A stretch of DNA of 64,000 nucleotides from NCBI RefSeq assembly GCF_944377805.1, contig NZ_CALWFZ010000002.1, positions 62,001-126,000 of the forward strand, read 5' to 3'. The DNA is from an uncultured Mediterraneibacter sp. (GTDB taxonomy: Bacteria > Bacillota > Clostridia > Lachnospirales > Lachnospiraceae). Shown in pieces: positions 35,485 to 44,818 of this stretch. Every line of letters starts with the position of its first letter. Within the stretch, counting starts at the first letter, position 1. Under the pieces are notes generated by a model, which saw only the letters and a list, made by a program, of their open reading frames with translations, was not told the origin of the DNA and made no database searches. Made by a program: the position numbers and the translations under genes.

Positions 35485-37437
35485 ATGAAGAATCTTGAAA
35501 CCAGGTATCTGGAGCGTCTGTCTGATCTGTATCCGACAATAGCCGCGGCGTCCACGGAGATTATCAATCTCCAGGCGATTTTGAACCTTCCGAAAGGAAC
35601 AGAGCATTTTCTGACTGATGTGCACGGGGAATACGAGGCGTTCTCCCATGTGCTCAAAAACGGGTCCGGATCAGTGCGGCGCAAGATCGAGGATGTGTTC
35701 GGAAACACGATGAGCATGCGGGACAAGCGCTCGCTGGCCACTCTGATCTATTATCCGAAGCAGAAGATGGATATGGTCAGGAAGACAGAGACAAACATGG
35801 AGGACTGGTACAGGGTACATCTCTATCTCCTGATTGAGGTCAGCAAGCGGGCTGCCAGCAAGTACACCCGCTCTAAGGTGAGAAAGGCGCTGCCAAAAGA
35901 TTTTGCCTATGTGATCGAGGAGCTGATTACGGAAAAAGCGGAGGTAAATGACAAGGAATCCTACTACAGTGAAATTATTTCTACTATTATCCGGATCGGC
36001 AGGGCGGAGCAGTTTATCGAGGCGATCTCTGAACTGATTCAGCGTCTGGTAGTAGACCATCTTCATATTGTAGGGGATATTTATGACAGAGGTCCTGGCC
36101 CGCATATCATTATGGACAAGCTGATGACGTACCATTCCCTGGACATACAGTGGGGAAATCACGACATCCTGTGGATGGGAGCGGCGGCGGGGCAGAGAGG
36201 ATGCATTGCCAATGCGATCCGCATCTGCGCCCGCTACGGAAACCTGGATATACTGGAAGAGGGATACGGCATTAATCTTCTCCCTCTGGCAACATTTGCC
36301 CTGAGGACTTACCAGGATGACCCGTGTACCTGTTTCAGACTGAAAGTGCCGGACCGGGCGGATACTGATGAGATGCAGATGAATCTCAGGATTCACAAGG
36401 CCATCTCTATAATACAGTTCAAAGTAGAGGGACAGATTATCGCCAGACAGAAGTCCTTCCATCTGGAGGAGCGGGCGCTGCTTCACAGGATTAACTATGA
36501 GAGGGGAACGATCCGGTTATACGGGAGGGAGTACGCGCTGCTGGATACGAATTTCCCCACAATAGACCCGAAAGATCCCTATGCGCTGTCTGGGGAGGAA
36601 GAAGAGATCATGGAACGCCTTGAAAAGGCTTTTGTGAACTGTGAGAAACTTCAGCAGCACATGCGCTTTCTTCTGGCAAAGGGTAGCCTCTATAAAGTAT
36701 ACAATGACAACCTTCTATATCATGGATGTGTGCCTCTTGACGAAGAAGGAAACTTAAAAGAGGTGGAAGTCTATGGAAAAAAATACCGGGGGAGAGAGCT
36801 GTACGATACGCTGGACGCCTATGTCAGAAAAGGTTTTTTTGCTCTGAATGAAAAAGACAGGGAAGACGGCAAGGATATTATGTGGTATATCTGGCTCCAT
36901 CCTGATTCCCCGCTGTTTGGGAAGAACAAGATGGCTACGTTCGAGCGCTATTTCATCGCGGAGAAAGAAACCCATGCGGAGAATAAGAATCCCTACTATT
37001 CCTGTATTGAAGATGAACGGGTGATTGACAGTATTATGAGGGAGTTCGGTCTTGATCCGGCGGAGGGCCATATCGTAAACGGACATGTGCCGGTGAAGAG
37101 AAAGGACGGCGAAAGCCCGGTCAAATGCGGCGGTAAAGTTATGGTGATCGATGGCGGATTCTCCCGGGCGTACCAGAAGCAGACCGGAATAGCGGGATAT
37201 ACGCTGATCTATAACTCATACGGACTGCTCCTGGTGGCTCACGAACCGTTTGAATCCACAGAAGCCGCTATTGTAAAAGAGAATGACATACATTCTGAGA
37301 TTATGGTGGTCAAACGTATGAAGAACCGTCTGGCTGTGGGAGATACGGACATTGGAAGAGAGCTCAGGGGGCAGATACACGATCTCGAGCGGCTGCTGGA
37401 AGCATACAGAAACGGCGGGATCATTGAAAAACTTTAG
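35485..37437 (+). CDS. fbp: Fructose-1,6-bisphosphatase, class III
   Basis: 650 residues, the Firmicutes-type FBPase, unrelated in fold to class I. It has metallophosphatase-like motifs: [36 protein letters not shown] and later NGHVPVK and [13 protein letters not shown]. It hydrolyses fructose-1,6-bisphosphate for gluconeogenesis and is manganese dependent in B. subtilis. The ATG at 35485 follows AAAGGAAG, 15 bases after the dapB stop; the next gene starts 15 bases after its own stop. Confidence 0.96.
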   Translation: MKNLETRYLERLSDLYPTIAAASTEIINLQAILNLPKGTEHFLTDVHGEYEAFSHVLKNGSGSVRRKIEDVFGNTMSMRDKRSLATLIYYPKQKMDMVRKTETNMEDWYRVHLYLLIEVSKRAASKYTRSKVRKALPKDFAYVIEELITEKAEVNDKESYYSEIISTIIRIGRAEQFIEAISELIQRLVVDHLHIVGDIYDRGPGPHIIMDKLMTYHSLDIQWGNHDILWMGAAAGQRGCIANAIRICARYGNLDILEEGYGINLLPLATFALRTYQDDPCTCFRLKVPDRADTDEMQMNLRIHKAISIIQFKVEGQIIARQKSFHLEERALLHRINYERGTIRLYGREYALLDTNFPTIDPKDPYALSGEEEEIMERLEKAFVNCEKLQQHMRFLLAKGSLYKVYNDNLLYHGCVPLDEEGNLKEVEVYGKKYRGRELYDTLDAYVRKGFFALNEKDREDGKDIMWYIWLHPDSPLFGKNKMATFERYFIAEKETHAENKNPYYSCIEDERVIDSIMREFGLDPAEGHIVNGHVPVKRKDGESPVKCGGKVMVIDGGFSRAYQKQTGIAGYTLIYNSYGLLLVAHEPFESTEAAIVKENDIHSEIMVVKRMKNRLAVGDTDIGRELRGQIHDLERLLEAYRNGGIIEKL

Positions 37438-37452
37438 AAAAGGATATTCAAT

Positions 37453-38283
37453 ATGGAAAAAGGACAGCAGGTGAGAGAAGAACTATCGGGGCCTCTTCAA
37501 CTCTATCTGAATGAGATAGGACAGATCCCTCTGCTTAGCGAGGAAGAAGAAAAAGAGCTGGGTAAGAAGAGCGCCAAAGGAGACGCGGCGGCGCGCCGCC
37601 GTCTCTCGGAAGGGAATTTAAGACTGGTAGTATCTCTGGCAAAACATTACACCGGAAGAGGCGTTCCCCTTATGGACCTGATCCAGGAGGGAAATATGGG
37701 GCTGATGAGAGCGGTGGAAAAATACGATTACACAAAGGAAAACCGGTTTTCCACTTATGCGGCATGGTGGATTAAAGAGGCGATGCAAAGAGCGATTGAT
37801 CAGCAGTCACGGGAGATCCGGGTGCCGGTGCATGTAGCTGAAAATATGAAGCGTATCCAGCGGGTGGCAAAAGAACTTCAGCAGACTCTGGGACGTGACG
37901 CCACGCCAGAAGAGATCGCAGGGAAGATGGGGGACAAAACGGAAGAAGAGGTAAGAGAGATTATCAACTATCTTCAAAGCCCTGTTTCTCTTGAGACACC
38001 GGTGGGTGACGACGGTGAAAGCAGTCTGGGAGATCTGGTGGAAGACAGATCCGAGCCGACGCCCGAGGAAGCGATGAACCTGATCGCTCAGAAGGAGGAA
38101 GTACAGGAACTTCTCGGAACACTGAATGAAAGGGAGCAAAATGTCATCCGGCTCAGATACGGACTGGAGAATGGAAAGACGCATACTCTGGAGGAGATCG
38201 GAGAGATGCTCGGCGTGACGCGGGAGCGTGTCCGCCAGATCGAGGCGCGGGCAATGGAAAAGCTGCGTAAAAGTGCAGAATGA
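37453..38283 (+). CDS. Sigma-70 family RNA polymerase sigma factor, group 2 (RpoD-like)
   Basis: 276 residues. It contains region 1.2 ([20 protein letters not shown]), region 2 ([18 protein letters not shown], then [19 protein letters not shown]), region 3 and region 4 with [26 protein letters not shown]. Regions 2.4 and 4.2 are very like the housekeeping sigma, so it likely reads similar promoters. It lacks the acidic region 1.1 of a primary sigma, which marks a group 2 factor. It is not one of the sporulation sigmas. It probably shares a transcript with dapB and fbp. Confidence 0.9.
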   Translation: MEKGQQVREELSGPLQLYLNEIGQIPLLSEEEEKELGKKSAKGDAAARRRLSEGNLRLVVSLAKHYTGRGVPLMDLIQEGNMGLMRAVEKYDYTKENRFSTYAAWWIKEAMQRAIDQQSREIRVPVHVAENMKRIQRVAKELQQTLGRDATPEEIAGKMGDKTEEEVREIINYLQSPVSLETPVGDDGESSLGDLVEDRSEPTPEEAMNLIAQKEEVQELLGTLNEREQNVIRLRYGLENGKTHTLEEIGEMLGVTRERVRQIEARAMEKLRKSAE

Positions 38284-38370
38284 TTAAAAAAATGATACCC
38301 TGATGCATAAATTTTAAAAATGTGCAGATAGTAAAAGTACAACAATTTTTATGGAAAGGGAGATCATTTT

Positions 38371-38718
38371 ATGAGAAGAATAAAAAAACTTACTCTGATT
38401 CTGACATGCGCTTTTGTACTTGCGGGAACTACTGCCTGCGGCAGCCGGGACAACGCCGACAATGGGGCGGATCAAACAGAGACTGACAGAAATACCGGCA
38501 ATGACACCAATAATGACACCAGTAATGACAGTACGACTGATACAAATGACAGAACAATGAACGACGCCACAGAGGGAGACGGTATTTTAGACGACGCCGT
38601 GGACGATGTGACGGATGGGGTAGACCGGGTGACAGACGATGTGACGGACGGAGTGGATAAAGCGACGGACGAAATGACAGAAGACAACGGCGCCCAGAAC
38701 GATACCCGGAACAACTAG
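38371..38718 (+). CDS. Small acidic Asp/Thr-rich putative lipoprotein
   Basis: 115 residues. The N terminus looks like a lipoprotein signal: basic MRRIKK, hydrophobic LTLILTCAFVLAG and TTAC, with Cys near residue 22, although the -3 position is T rather than the usual L/V/I. The rest is almost free of hydrophobic structure: an Asn/Asp/Thr-rich stretch, then imperfect repeats of DDVTDGVD type. I do not recognise a family. It is preceded by AAAGGGAG. Probably an exported, disordered surface lipoprotein; gene identity is likely but function unknown. Confidence 0.65.
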   Translation: MRRIKKLTLILTCAFVLAGTTACGSRDNADNGADQTETDRNTGNDTNNDTSNDSTTDTNDRTMNDATEGDGILDDAVDDVTDGVDRVTDDVTDGVDKATDEMTEDNGAQNDTRNN

Positions 38719-38749
38719 ATGATTCAAATGCATACAGCGTAGCAGCAGG

Positions 38750-38786
38750 CTGCCGCAGTGCGGATGTGAAACCGTCTCTGCGGCAG
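38750..38786 (+). terminator. GC-rich hairpin between the lipoprotein gene and hisA
   Basis: CTGCCGCAG (38750-38758) pairs perfectly with CTGCGGCAG (38778-38786), with CGG/CCG inside, followed only by TTT. A weak terminator or leader hairpin. Confidence 0.5.
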
Positions 38787-38820
38787 TTTGGCGGCGCGGA
38801 AAAGACAGGAGTACATAGAG

Positions 38821-39591
38821 ATGAGATTTAGACCGTGCATCGATATTCACAACGGAAAAGTAAAGCAGATCGTAGGAGGGAGCCTGAAAGATGAGGGGAA
38901 CCGCGCTCTGACTAACTTTGCCTCAGAATTCGGAGCAGATTACTATGCCCGGATGTACTGCCGAGACGGGGTGAAAGGCGGACATATCATCCTGCTGAAC
39001 CCGAAGGGTTCAAAGTATTATGAGGAGACAAGGCAGCAGGCGGTAAACGCGCTGAAAGCCTATCCGGGCGGTATGCAGATCGGGGGCGGCATCACGCCCG
39101 AGAACGCGCAGAGTCTGCTCCGGGCGGGAGCAAGTCATGTGATCGTTACTTCTTATGTATTTAAAGACGGAAGATTTTATCAGGGGAATCTCGAAAAAAT
39201 CATGGCTGAGTCTGGGAAAGAACATCTTGTCCTTGATCTGAGCTGCCGGAAAAAAGACGGAGAATATTATGTGGTGACAGATCGGTGGCAGAAGTTCACA
39301 GATCTTAAGCTTACCCCGGAAATTCTGGAAGAACTGTCGGGGTATTGTGATGAATTTCTGATCCACGGCGTTGATGTGGAAGGAAAACGTTCGGGAATGG
39401 AGGAAGAACTCGTGCGGATGCTCGGGAAGTTTACAAAGAGGCCTGTTACATATGCAGGGGGTCTTGGCTCTCTGGATGATCTGAGAGGTTTTGAGAGTCT
39501 CAGCGGAGGAAACGTTGATTTTACGATCGGAAGCGCTCTTGACCTGTTCGGCGGCAGCATTCCTTATGAAGTGATCCGGCATTACCGGTGA
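38821..39591 (+). CDS. hisA: ProFAR isomerase HisA, eukaryotic (HIS6) type
   Basis: 256 residues, longer than typical bacterial HisA. It converts ProFAR to PRFAR in histidine synthesis. The motifs are those of the fungal/plant branch: FRPCIDIHNGKVKQIVGGSL, TNFASEFGADYYARMY, VLDLSCRKKDG, RWQKFTDLKLT, EFLIHGVDVEGKRSG, TYAGG and a final SALDLFGG. Catalytic aspartates are present at CIDIH (Asp8) and near HGVDVEG. It is not in a his operon here. The ATG at 38821 follows ACAGGAG; upstream in-frame codons precede the ribosome binding site. Confidence 0.9.
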   Translation: MRFRPCIDIHNGKVKQIVGGSLKDEGNRALTNFASEFGADYYARMYCRDGVKGGHIILLNPKGSKYYEETRQQAVNALKAYPGGMQIGGGITPENAQSLLRAGASHVIVTSYVFKDGRFYQGNLEKIMAESGKEHLVLDLSCRKKDGEYYVVTDRWQKFTDLKLTPEILEELSGYCDEFLIHGVDVEGKRSGMEEELVRMLGKFTKRPVTYAGGLGSLDDLRGFESLSGGNVDFTIGSALDLFGGSIPYEVIRHYR

Positions 39592-39653
39592 GCGGCAGCT
39601 CGTTTATCCGGTCCCTGGCTGCGGCTGTCAAATGTAAACAACTTATGAACTTG

Positions 39654-39682
39654 TTGAATTCGCATAAAGTTAGTGTTAAAAT
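39654..39682 (+). promoter_or_regulatory. Sigma-A promoter of secA
   Basis: TTGAAT (39654-39659), 17-base spacer, TAAAAT (39677-39682). Confidence 0.75.
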
Positions 39683-39695
39683 GGAAAACGTAAGT

Positions 39696-39720
39696 GGCAT
39701 CGGAGCTATGTGCCGATGCC
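39696..39720 (+). promoter_or_regulatory. Hairpin in the secA leader
   Basis: GGCATCGG (39696-39703) pairs perfectly with CCGATGCC (39713-39720) around a nine-base loop, near the predicted 5' end of the secA mRNA and ten bases before its AAGGAG. It lacks a T-run. It may stabilise the mRNA or control access to the ribosome binding site. Confidence 0.5.
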
Positions 39721-39748
39721 AAATTTATATAAGGAGTTAGTTTGTAAT

Positions 39749-42325
39749 ATGGGTATTATAGAAAAGATTTTCGGAACCCACAGTGAGAACGAACTGAAAC
39801 GGATCTATCCGATCGTTGACAGGATCGAATCAATGGAGTCCGAGATGAAATCTCTTTCGGACGACGAACTCAGAGGTAAGACGAGAGAGTTTAAAAAGCG
39901 TCTGGGCGAGGGAGAGACTCTGGATGATATTCTCCCGGAGGCATATGCCGTCGTGCGTGAAGGGGCATACAGAGCGCTTGGAATGCGCCATTACAGGGTA
40001 CAGCTGATCGGCGGAATTATTCTTCACCAGGGCCGTATCGCTGAGATGAAGACCGGAGAGGGAAAGACGCTTGTGTCCACCCTGCCTGCATATCTGAACG
40101 CGCTGGAAGGCAAAGGAGTTAATATCGTTACGGTAAATGACTATCTGGCAAAGCGTGACGCCGAGTGGATGGGAAAAGTACATGAATTTCTGGGGCTGAC
40201 TGTCGGAGTCGTCTTAAACAGCATGGACAACAAAGAACGGCGGGAAGCTTACAACTGCGATATTACTTATGTGACTAATAACGAGCTTGGCTTTGATTAC
40301 CTTCGTGACAACATGGTGATCTACAAAGAGCAGCTCGTTCAGAGAGGGCTTCACTTCGCCATTATCGACGAGGTGGACTCTGTGCTGATCGACGAGGCTC
40401 GGACCCCGCTTATCATTTCAGGCCAGAGCGGAAAGTCTACAAAACTCTATGAGGCATGCGATATACTGGCGCGTCAGCTCGAGAGGGGCGAGGCCAGCGG
40501 AGAATTTTCCAAGATCAACGCCATTATGGGTGAGGAGATTGAGGAGACCGGAGACTTCATTGTAAATGAAAAAGAGAAGACGGTCAATTTGACGGAAGAA
40601 GGCGTCAAGAAAGTGGAGAACTTCTTCCATATTGATAATCTTGCGGATCCCGAGAACCTGGAGATCCAGCACAATATCATCCTTGCGCTGCGCGCTCACA
40701 ACCTGATGTTCAAAGATCAGGATTATGTGGTGACAGCGGATGGCGAGGTTATGATCGTGGACGAGTTCACCGGACGTATTATGCCGGGACGCCGCTACTC
40801 AGACGGACTTCATCAGGCGATCGAGGCGAAGGAACATGTGAAAGTGCGCCGGGAGAGTAAGACACTGGCTACGATCACTTTCCAGAACCTGTTTAACAAA
40901 TTCGAGAAGAAAAGCGGTATGACAGGTACGGCTCTTACGGAGGAAAAGGAGTTCCGCGACATTTACGGCATGGATGTTATCGAGATTCCAACCAATGTTC
41001 CCGTACAGAGAGTGGACCTGGAAGACGCGGTATATAAGACGAAGAAAGAAAAGTACAAGGCTGTTGTCGAGGAAGTAAAGGCGGCTCACGAGAACGGGCA
41101 GCCGGTGCTGGTCGGAACGATTACCATTGAAGTGTCCGAGCTCTTAAGCGGCATGCTGAAAAAGGAAGGGATCCGGCACAACGTGCTGAACGCGAAATAC
41201 CACGAGCAGGAGGCGGAGATCGTTGCGGACGCGGGCGTACACGGGGCGGTTACCATTGCCACCAATATGGCAGGACGTGGTACGGATATTAAACTCGACG
41301 ACGACGCCAGAGCAGCGGGCGGCCTTAAAGTCATCGGTACAGAACGTCATGAGTCGAGACGTATCGACAACCAGCTTCGCGGACGAAGCGGACGTCAGGG
41401 CGATCCCGGAGAATCCCGCTTCTATATTTCTCTTGAAGATGATCTTCTGCGCCTGTTCGGTTCTGAAAGGCTGATGGGAGTATTCAACGCCCTTGGCGTT
41501 CAGGAGGGAGAACAGATTGAGCACAAAATGCTTTCCAATGCGATTGAGTCCGCCCAGAAGAAGCTTGAGATCAACAACTTCGGAATCCGTAAGAACTTGC
41601 TGGAGTATGACCAGGTTATGAACGAGCAGAGGGAGATCATCTACGGCGAGAGGCGCAGAGTGCTGGACGGCGAAAGCATGAGAGATACGATCTACAATAT
41701 GATTACCGAGTATGTGGAAAATATAGCGGATCGTTTCGCGTCGTCTGAAGCAGACTCGGAAGACTGGGATATTAAAGGCCTGGACGTGAATCTTCACAAT
41801 GTGATACCGCAGATGGAACTCCCCTCTCAGGAAGAGTGCCGCAACATGCGACAAAAAGAGCTGAAGCATCTTCTGAAAGAGCGCGCGGTAAAGGCGTATG
41901 AGGCCAAAGAGGCGGAGTTCCCGGAGGCGGAGCAGCTCCGTGAGATCGAGCGGGTGGTACTTCTTAAGGTGATCGACGCGAGATGGATGGACCATATTGA
42001 CGACATGGACCAGCTTCGCCAGGGAATCGGCCTGCAGGCATACGGTCAGAGAGATCCGCTCGTTGAGTACAAGATGACGGGGTATAACATGTTCGGCGAG
42101 ATGACGAATATGATCGCGGAGACAACGCTGCGTATGCTCTTTAATATTCGTGTTGAACAGAAAGTGGAGCGGGAAGAGGTTGCAAAAGTGACAGGCACGA
42201 ACAAGGATGATACAGCCGCCCGTGCCCCGAAGAAACGCGCGGATAAGAAGGTCTATCCGAATGACCCGTGTCCCTGCGGCAGCGGTAAGAAGTATAAGCA
42301 GTGCTGCGGGCGCAAGAACATATAG
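39749..42325 (+). CDS. secA: Preprotein translocase ATPase SecA
   Basis: 858 residues. It is the motor that drives unfolded proteins through SecYEG. It has Walker A MKTGEGKT (about residues 102-109), [13 protein letters not shown] (Walker B), the preprotein crosslinking domain, the second helicase lobe ([26 protein letters not shown]), the helical scaffold and the C-terminal zinc/SecB-type finger [17 protein letters not shown]. The ATG at 39749 has AAGGAG 13 bases upstream, a little wide. It is followed by prfB, a common Firmicutes neighbour. Confidence 0.98.
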   Translation: MGIIEKIFGTHSENELKRIYPIVDRIESMESEMKSLSDDELRGKTREFKKRLGEGETLDDILPEAYAVVREGAYRALGMRHYRVQLIGGIILHQGRIAEMKTGEGKTLVSTLPAYLNALEGKGVNIVTVNDYLAKRDAEWMGKVHEFLGLTVGVVLNSMDNKERREAYNCDITYVTNNELGFDYLRDNMVIYKEQLVQRGLHFAIIDEVDSVLIDEARTPLIISGQSGKSTKLYEACDILARQLERGEASGEFSKINAIMGEEIEETGDFIVNEKEKTVNLTEEGVKKVENFFHIDNLADPENLEIQHNIILALRAHNLMFKDQDYVVTADGEVMIVDEFTGRIMPGRRYSDGLHQAIEAKEHVKVRRESKTLATITFQNLFNKFEKKSGMTGTALTEEKEFRDIYGMDVIEIPTNVPVQRVDLEDAVYKTKKEKYKAVVEEVKAAHENGQPVLVGTITIEVSELLSGMLKKEGIRHNVLNAKYHEQEAEIVADAGVHGAVTIATNMAGRGTDIKLDDDARAAGGLKVIGTERHESRRIDNQLRGRSGRQGDPGESRFYISLEDDLLRLFGSERLMGVFNALGVQEGEQIEHKMLSNAIESAQKKLEINNFGIRKNLLEYDQVMNEQREIIYGERRRVLDGESMRDTIYNMITEYVENIADRFASSEADSEDWDIKGLDVNLHNVIPQMELPSQEECRNMRQKELKHLLKERAVKAYEAKEAEFPEAEQLREIERVVLLKVIDARWMDHIDDMDQLRQGIGLQAYGQRDPLVEYKMTGYNMFGEMTNMIAETTLRMLFNIRVEQKVEREEVAKVTGTNKDDTAARAPKKRADKKVYPNDPCPCGSGKKYKQCCGRKNI

Positions 42326-42378
42326 GAAACAGATATTTATGAACTGAAATAATTGAGAATAAGAAAGAGGTGATTAAA

Positions 42379-43504
42379 GTGGTTTTATTAGACGAGCTGA
42401 AATCAAGACTGACAGCATACGAAGAACCGCTGAAAGATTTGAGGGATTCACTTTGACCTGGCGTCAAAGAAGCTTCGTGTAGAAGAATTAGAGAAACGCC
42501 TGGAGGAGCCGGGATTCTGGGATGTTCCCGAGGAGTCTCAGAAGGTGATGAAAGAATTGAAAAACCTTCAGGACTCGGTGAAGGAAATCGAGCAGCTCTA
42601 CTCGGATTATGAAGATATGAAGCTGTTGATCGAGATGAGCGAAGAGGAGACGGATGAAGAAACGGTTCAGGAGATTGAGGAAGAGTTAAGGGCGTTTGAG
42701 GAGACGTTTGAGACGCTCAGAATCAGCACACTTCTTACAGGGCCCTATGACAGGGATAATGCTATCGTGACGCTGCACGCCGGAGCAGGCGGCACAGAAT
42801 CCTGCGACTGGGCGGGGATGCTGTACCGCATGTATACCCGCTGGGCTGAAAAGAGAGGGTATGAAGTGGAGGAACTGGATTATCTGGAAGGAGAGGTCGC
42901 CGGTATAAAGGGCGTTACCTTCGAGGTAAAAGGGGAAAATGCCTACGGTTATCTCAGATCAGAAAAAGGGGTGCACCGGCTGGTGCGTATATCACCCTTT
43001 AATGCGGCGGGCAAGAGACAGACTTCTTTCGCATCCTGCGATGTGATTCCCGACATCGAAGAGGACATCGACATCGAGATTAATGAGGATGAGTTAAAGA
43101 TCGACACATACCGGTCCAGCGGAGCCGGAGGACAGCACATCAATAAGACGTCCTCTGCGGTGCGGATCACACATCTGCCCACAGGAATTGTAGTACAGTG
43201 CCAGAATGAGCGCTCCCAGCATATGAACAAGGATAAGGCGATGCAGATGCTCAGATCAAAACTGTATCTGATGAAACAGCAGGAACAGGCTGAGAAAATG
43301 TCGGATATCAGGGGCGAGGTAAGAGATATTAATTTCGGAAACCAGATTCGCTCCTATGTAATGCAGCCGTATACCCTTGTTAAAGATCACCGAACCAATG
43401 CGGAGGTCAGCAATGTAAACGGCGTAATGGACGGCAATATCGATCCGTTTATTAATGCGTATCTGAGCGCGGACGCCTCAGGGACGGATGTGGAGCAGGC
43501 TTAA
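42379..43504 (+). CDS. prfB: Peptide chain release factor 2 (with programmed +1 frameshift)
   Basis: 374 residues after frameshifting. Translation starts at GTG 42379 with AAAGAGG nine bases upstream, runs 25 codons, meets TGA at 42454, and continues in the +1 frame from GAC at 42455 through slippage on CTT. The shift site AGGGATTCACTTTGAC keeps the exact spacing of the classical one: a Shine-Dalgarno-like AGGG, three bases, then CTTTGAC. Downstream are RF2 domains with the SPF codon-recognition tripeptide (RISPFNA) and the GGQ peptidyl-tRNA hydrolysis motif (GAGGQHINKT). RF2 reads UGA and UAA, so low RF2 promotes its own frameshift. Confidence 0.97.
42441..42457 (+). promoter_or_regulatory. 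prfB programmed +1 frameshift signal
   Basis: GAGGGA at 42441-42446 acts as an internal Shine-Dalgarno-like element, followed by slippery CTT (42451-42453), in-frame stop TGA (42454-42456) and C (42457). This is the autoregulatory site of RF2. Confidence 0.95.
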
Positions 43505-43567
43505 CGCCGTCCTTGTGAAAGACACCGTGCATTAAGATAGAAATATAATACAGAGAAGGAGAAAACA

Positions 43568-44800
43568 ATGGTAAATATAGCAGTAATGGGTTACGGTACC
43601 GTAGGTTCGGGAGTTGTGGAAGTGATCAGCACAAACGGCGACATCATCAATCAGCGCGCCGGCGATGAGATCAATATCAAATATGTGCTGGATCTCAGAG
43701 ACTTCCCGGGCGATCCGATTCAGGAAAAGATCGTTCACGATGTGGATGTGATTATCAATGACCCTGAGGTCCGCATTGTTGTGGAGGTAATGGGAGGCAT
43801 TGAGCCGGCTTATACGTTTGTGAAGAGATGTCTGGAAGCGGGAAAAAGCGTTGTTACTTCCAATAAGGCTCTGGTGGCAAAGCACGGGGCGGAGCTTCTC
43901 TCAATCGCCCGAGACAGGGAACTGAATTTTCTTTTTGAGGCCAGCGTAGGAGGCGGCATACCGATCATACGCGCGCTGAATTCCTGTCTGACGGCAGATA
44001 AGATCGAGGAGATCACCGGTATTCTGAACGGAACGACAAACTACATGCTCAGCAAGATGTTCTATGAAGGCGCCGACTATGACGAAGTGCTCAAAGAGGC
44101 CCAGGACAATGGATACGCAGAGCGCAATCCTGAGGCGGATGTAGAAGGATATGACGCCTGCCGCAAGATCGCGATTCTCTCATCTCTTATCTCGGGGCAG
44201 CAGGTGGACTTTGAGGATATTTACACAGAAGGAATCACAAAAATAACGAAAAAGGATATGCTGTACGCGAAGAAGCTGAATATGACAATCAAGCTGCTCG
44301 CATCAAGCAAGCGCCACGGAGATCATCTCCACGCTATTGTATCGCCTGTGCTTTTGGCGAAAGAGCATCCGCTGTACAGTATTGACGATGTATTTAACGC
44401 TGTGTTTGTGCATGGAAATATGTTGGGCGACGCGATGTTCTATGGAAGCGGAGCCGGCAAGCTGCCTACAGCCAGCGCGGTTGTGGCGGATGTAGTGGAT
44501 GAGGCGAAGCATCTCCACAGAAATATAATGACGATGTGGAAGAATGAAAAACTTACGCTTCAGCCGATCGAAGATACATGCAAAAGATTTTTTGTGCGTA
44601 TTGAGGGAGATGCCGATGCGCGTATGGAAGAGATTAAAAAGGCGTTCGGAACAGTACAGCTTGTCAAAGTCGATGAGCTCTCCGGCGAATTCGGAATTGT
44701 GACCGGAGTGATGTCAGAGGGAGATTACATCAGGAAATCCTCGGATGTAGAGGGCGTCCTCCATATGATCCGCATTGAGGATCCGCAGACAAAAGAGTAG
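43568..44800 (+). CDS. hom: Homoserine dehydrogenase
   Basis: 410 residues. It reduces aspartate semialdehyde to homoserine for threonine and methionine. The N-terminal Rossmann motif is VMGYGTVGSGVVE, followed by VVEVMGG, TSNKALVAKHG, EASVGGGIPIIRAL and ILNGTTNYMLSKM with the catalytic region GYAERNPEADVEGYDACRKIAILS. The C-terminal ~75 residues form an ACT-like domain, suggesting threonine feedback. The ATG follows AGAAGGAG. The next gene begins 18 bases after the stop. Confidence 0.97.
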   Translation: MVNIAVMGYGTVGSGVVEVISTNGDIINQRAGDEINIKYVLDLRDFPGDPIQEKIVHDVDVIINDPEVRIVVEVMGGIEPAYTFVKRCLEAGKSVVTSNKALVAKHGAELLSIARDRELNFLFEASVGGGIPIIRALNSCLTADKIEEITGILNGTTNYMLSKMFYEGADYDEVLKEAQDNGYAERNPEADVEGYDACRKIAILSSLISGQQVDFEDIYTEGITKITKKDMLYAKKLNMTIKLLASSKRHGDHLHAIVSPVLLAKEHPLYSIDDVFNAVFVHGNMLGDAMFYGSGAGKLPTASAVVADVVDEAKHLHRNIMTMWKNEKLTLQPIEDTCKRFFVRIEGDADARMEEIKKAFGTVQLVKVDELSGEFGIVTGVMSEGDYIRKSSDVEGVLHMIRIEDPQTKE

Positions 44801-44818
44801 GGAAGATGGGAGGAAACC

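Noticed and set aside
38472..38714. Long reading frame antisense to the small lipoprotein gene
   Set aside because: It arises from the repetitive Asp/Thr codons and has no start signals or recognisable product.
42379..42456. In-frame stop early in prfB, suggesting a pseudogene
   Set aside because: The sequence around the stop is the known RF2 +1 frameshift signal and the rest of the gene is intact.
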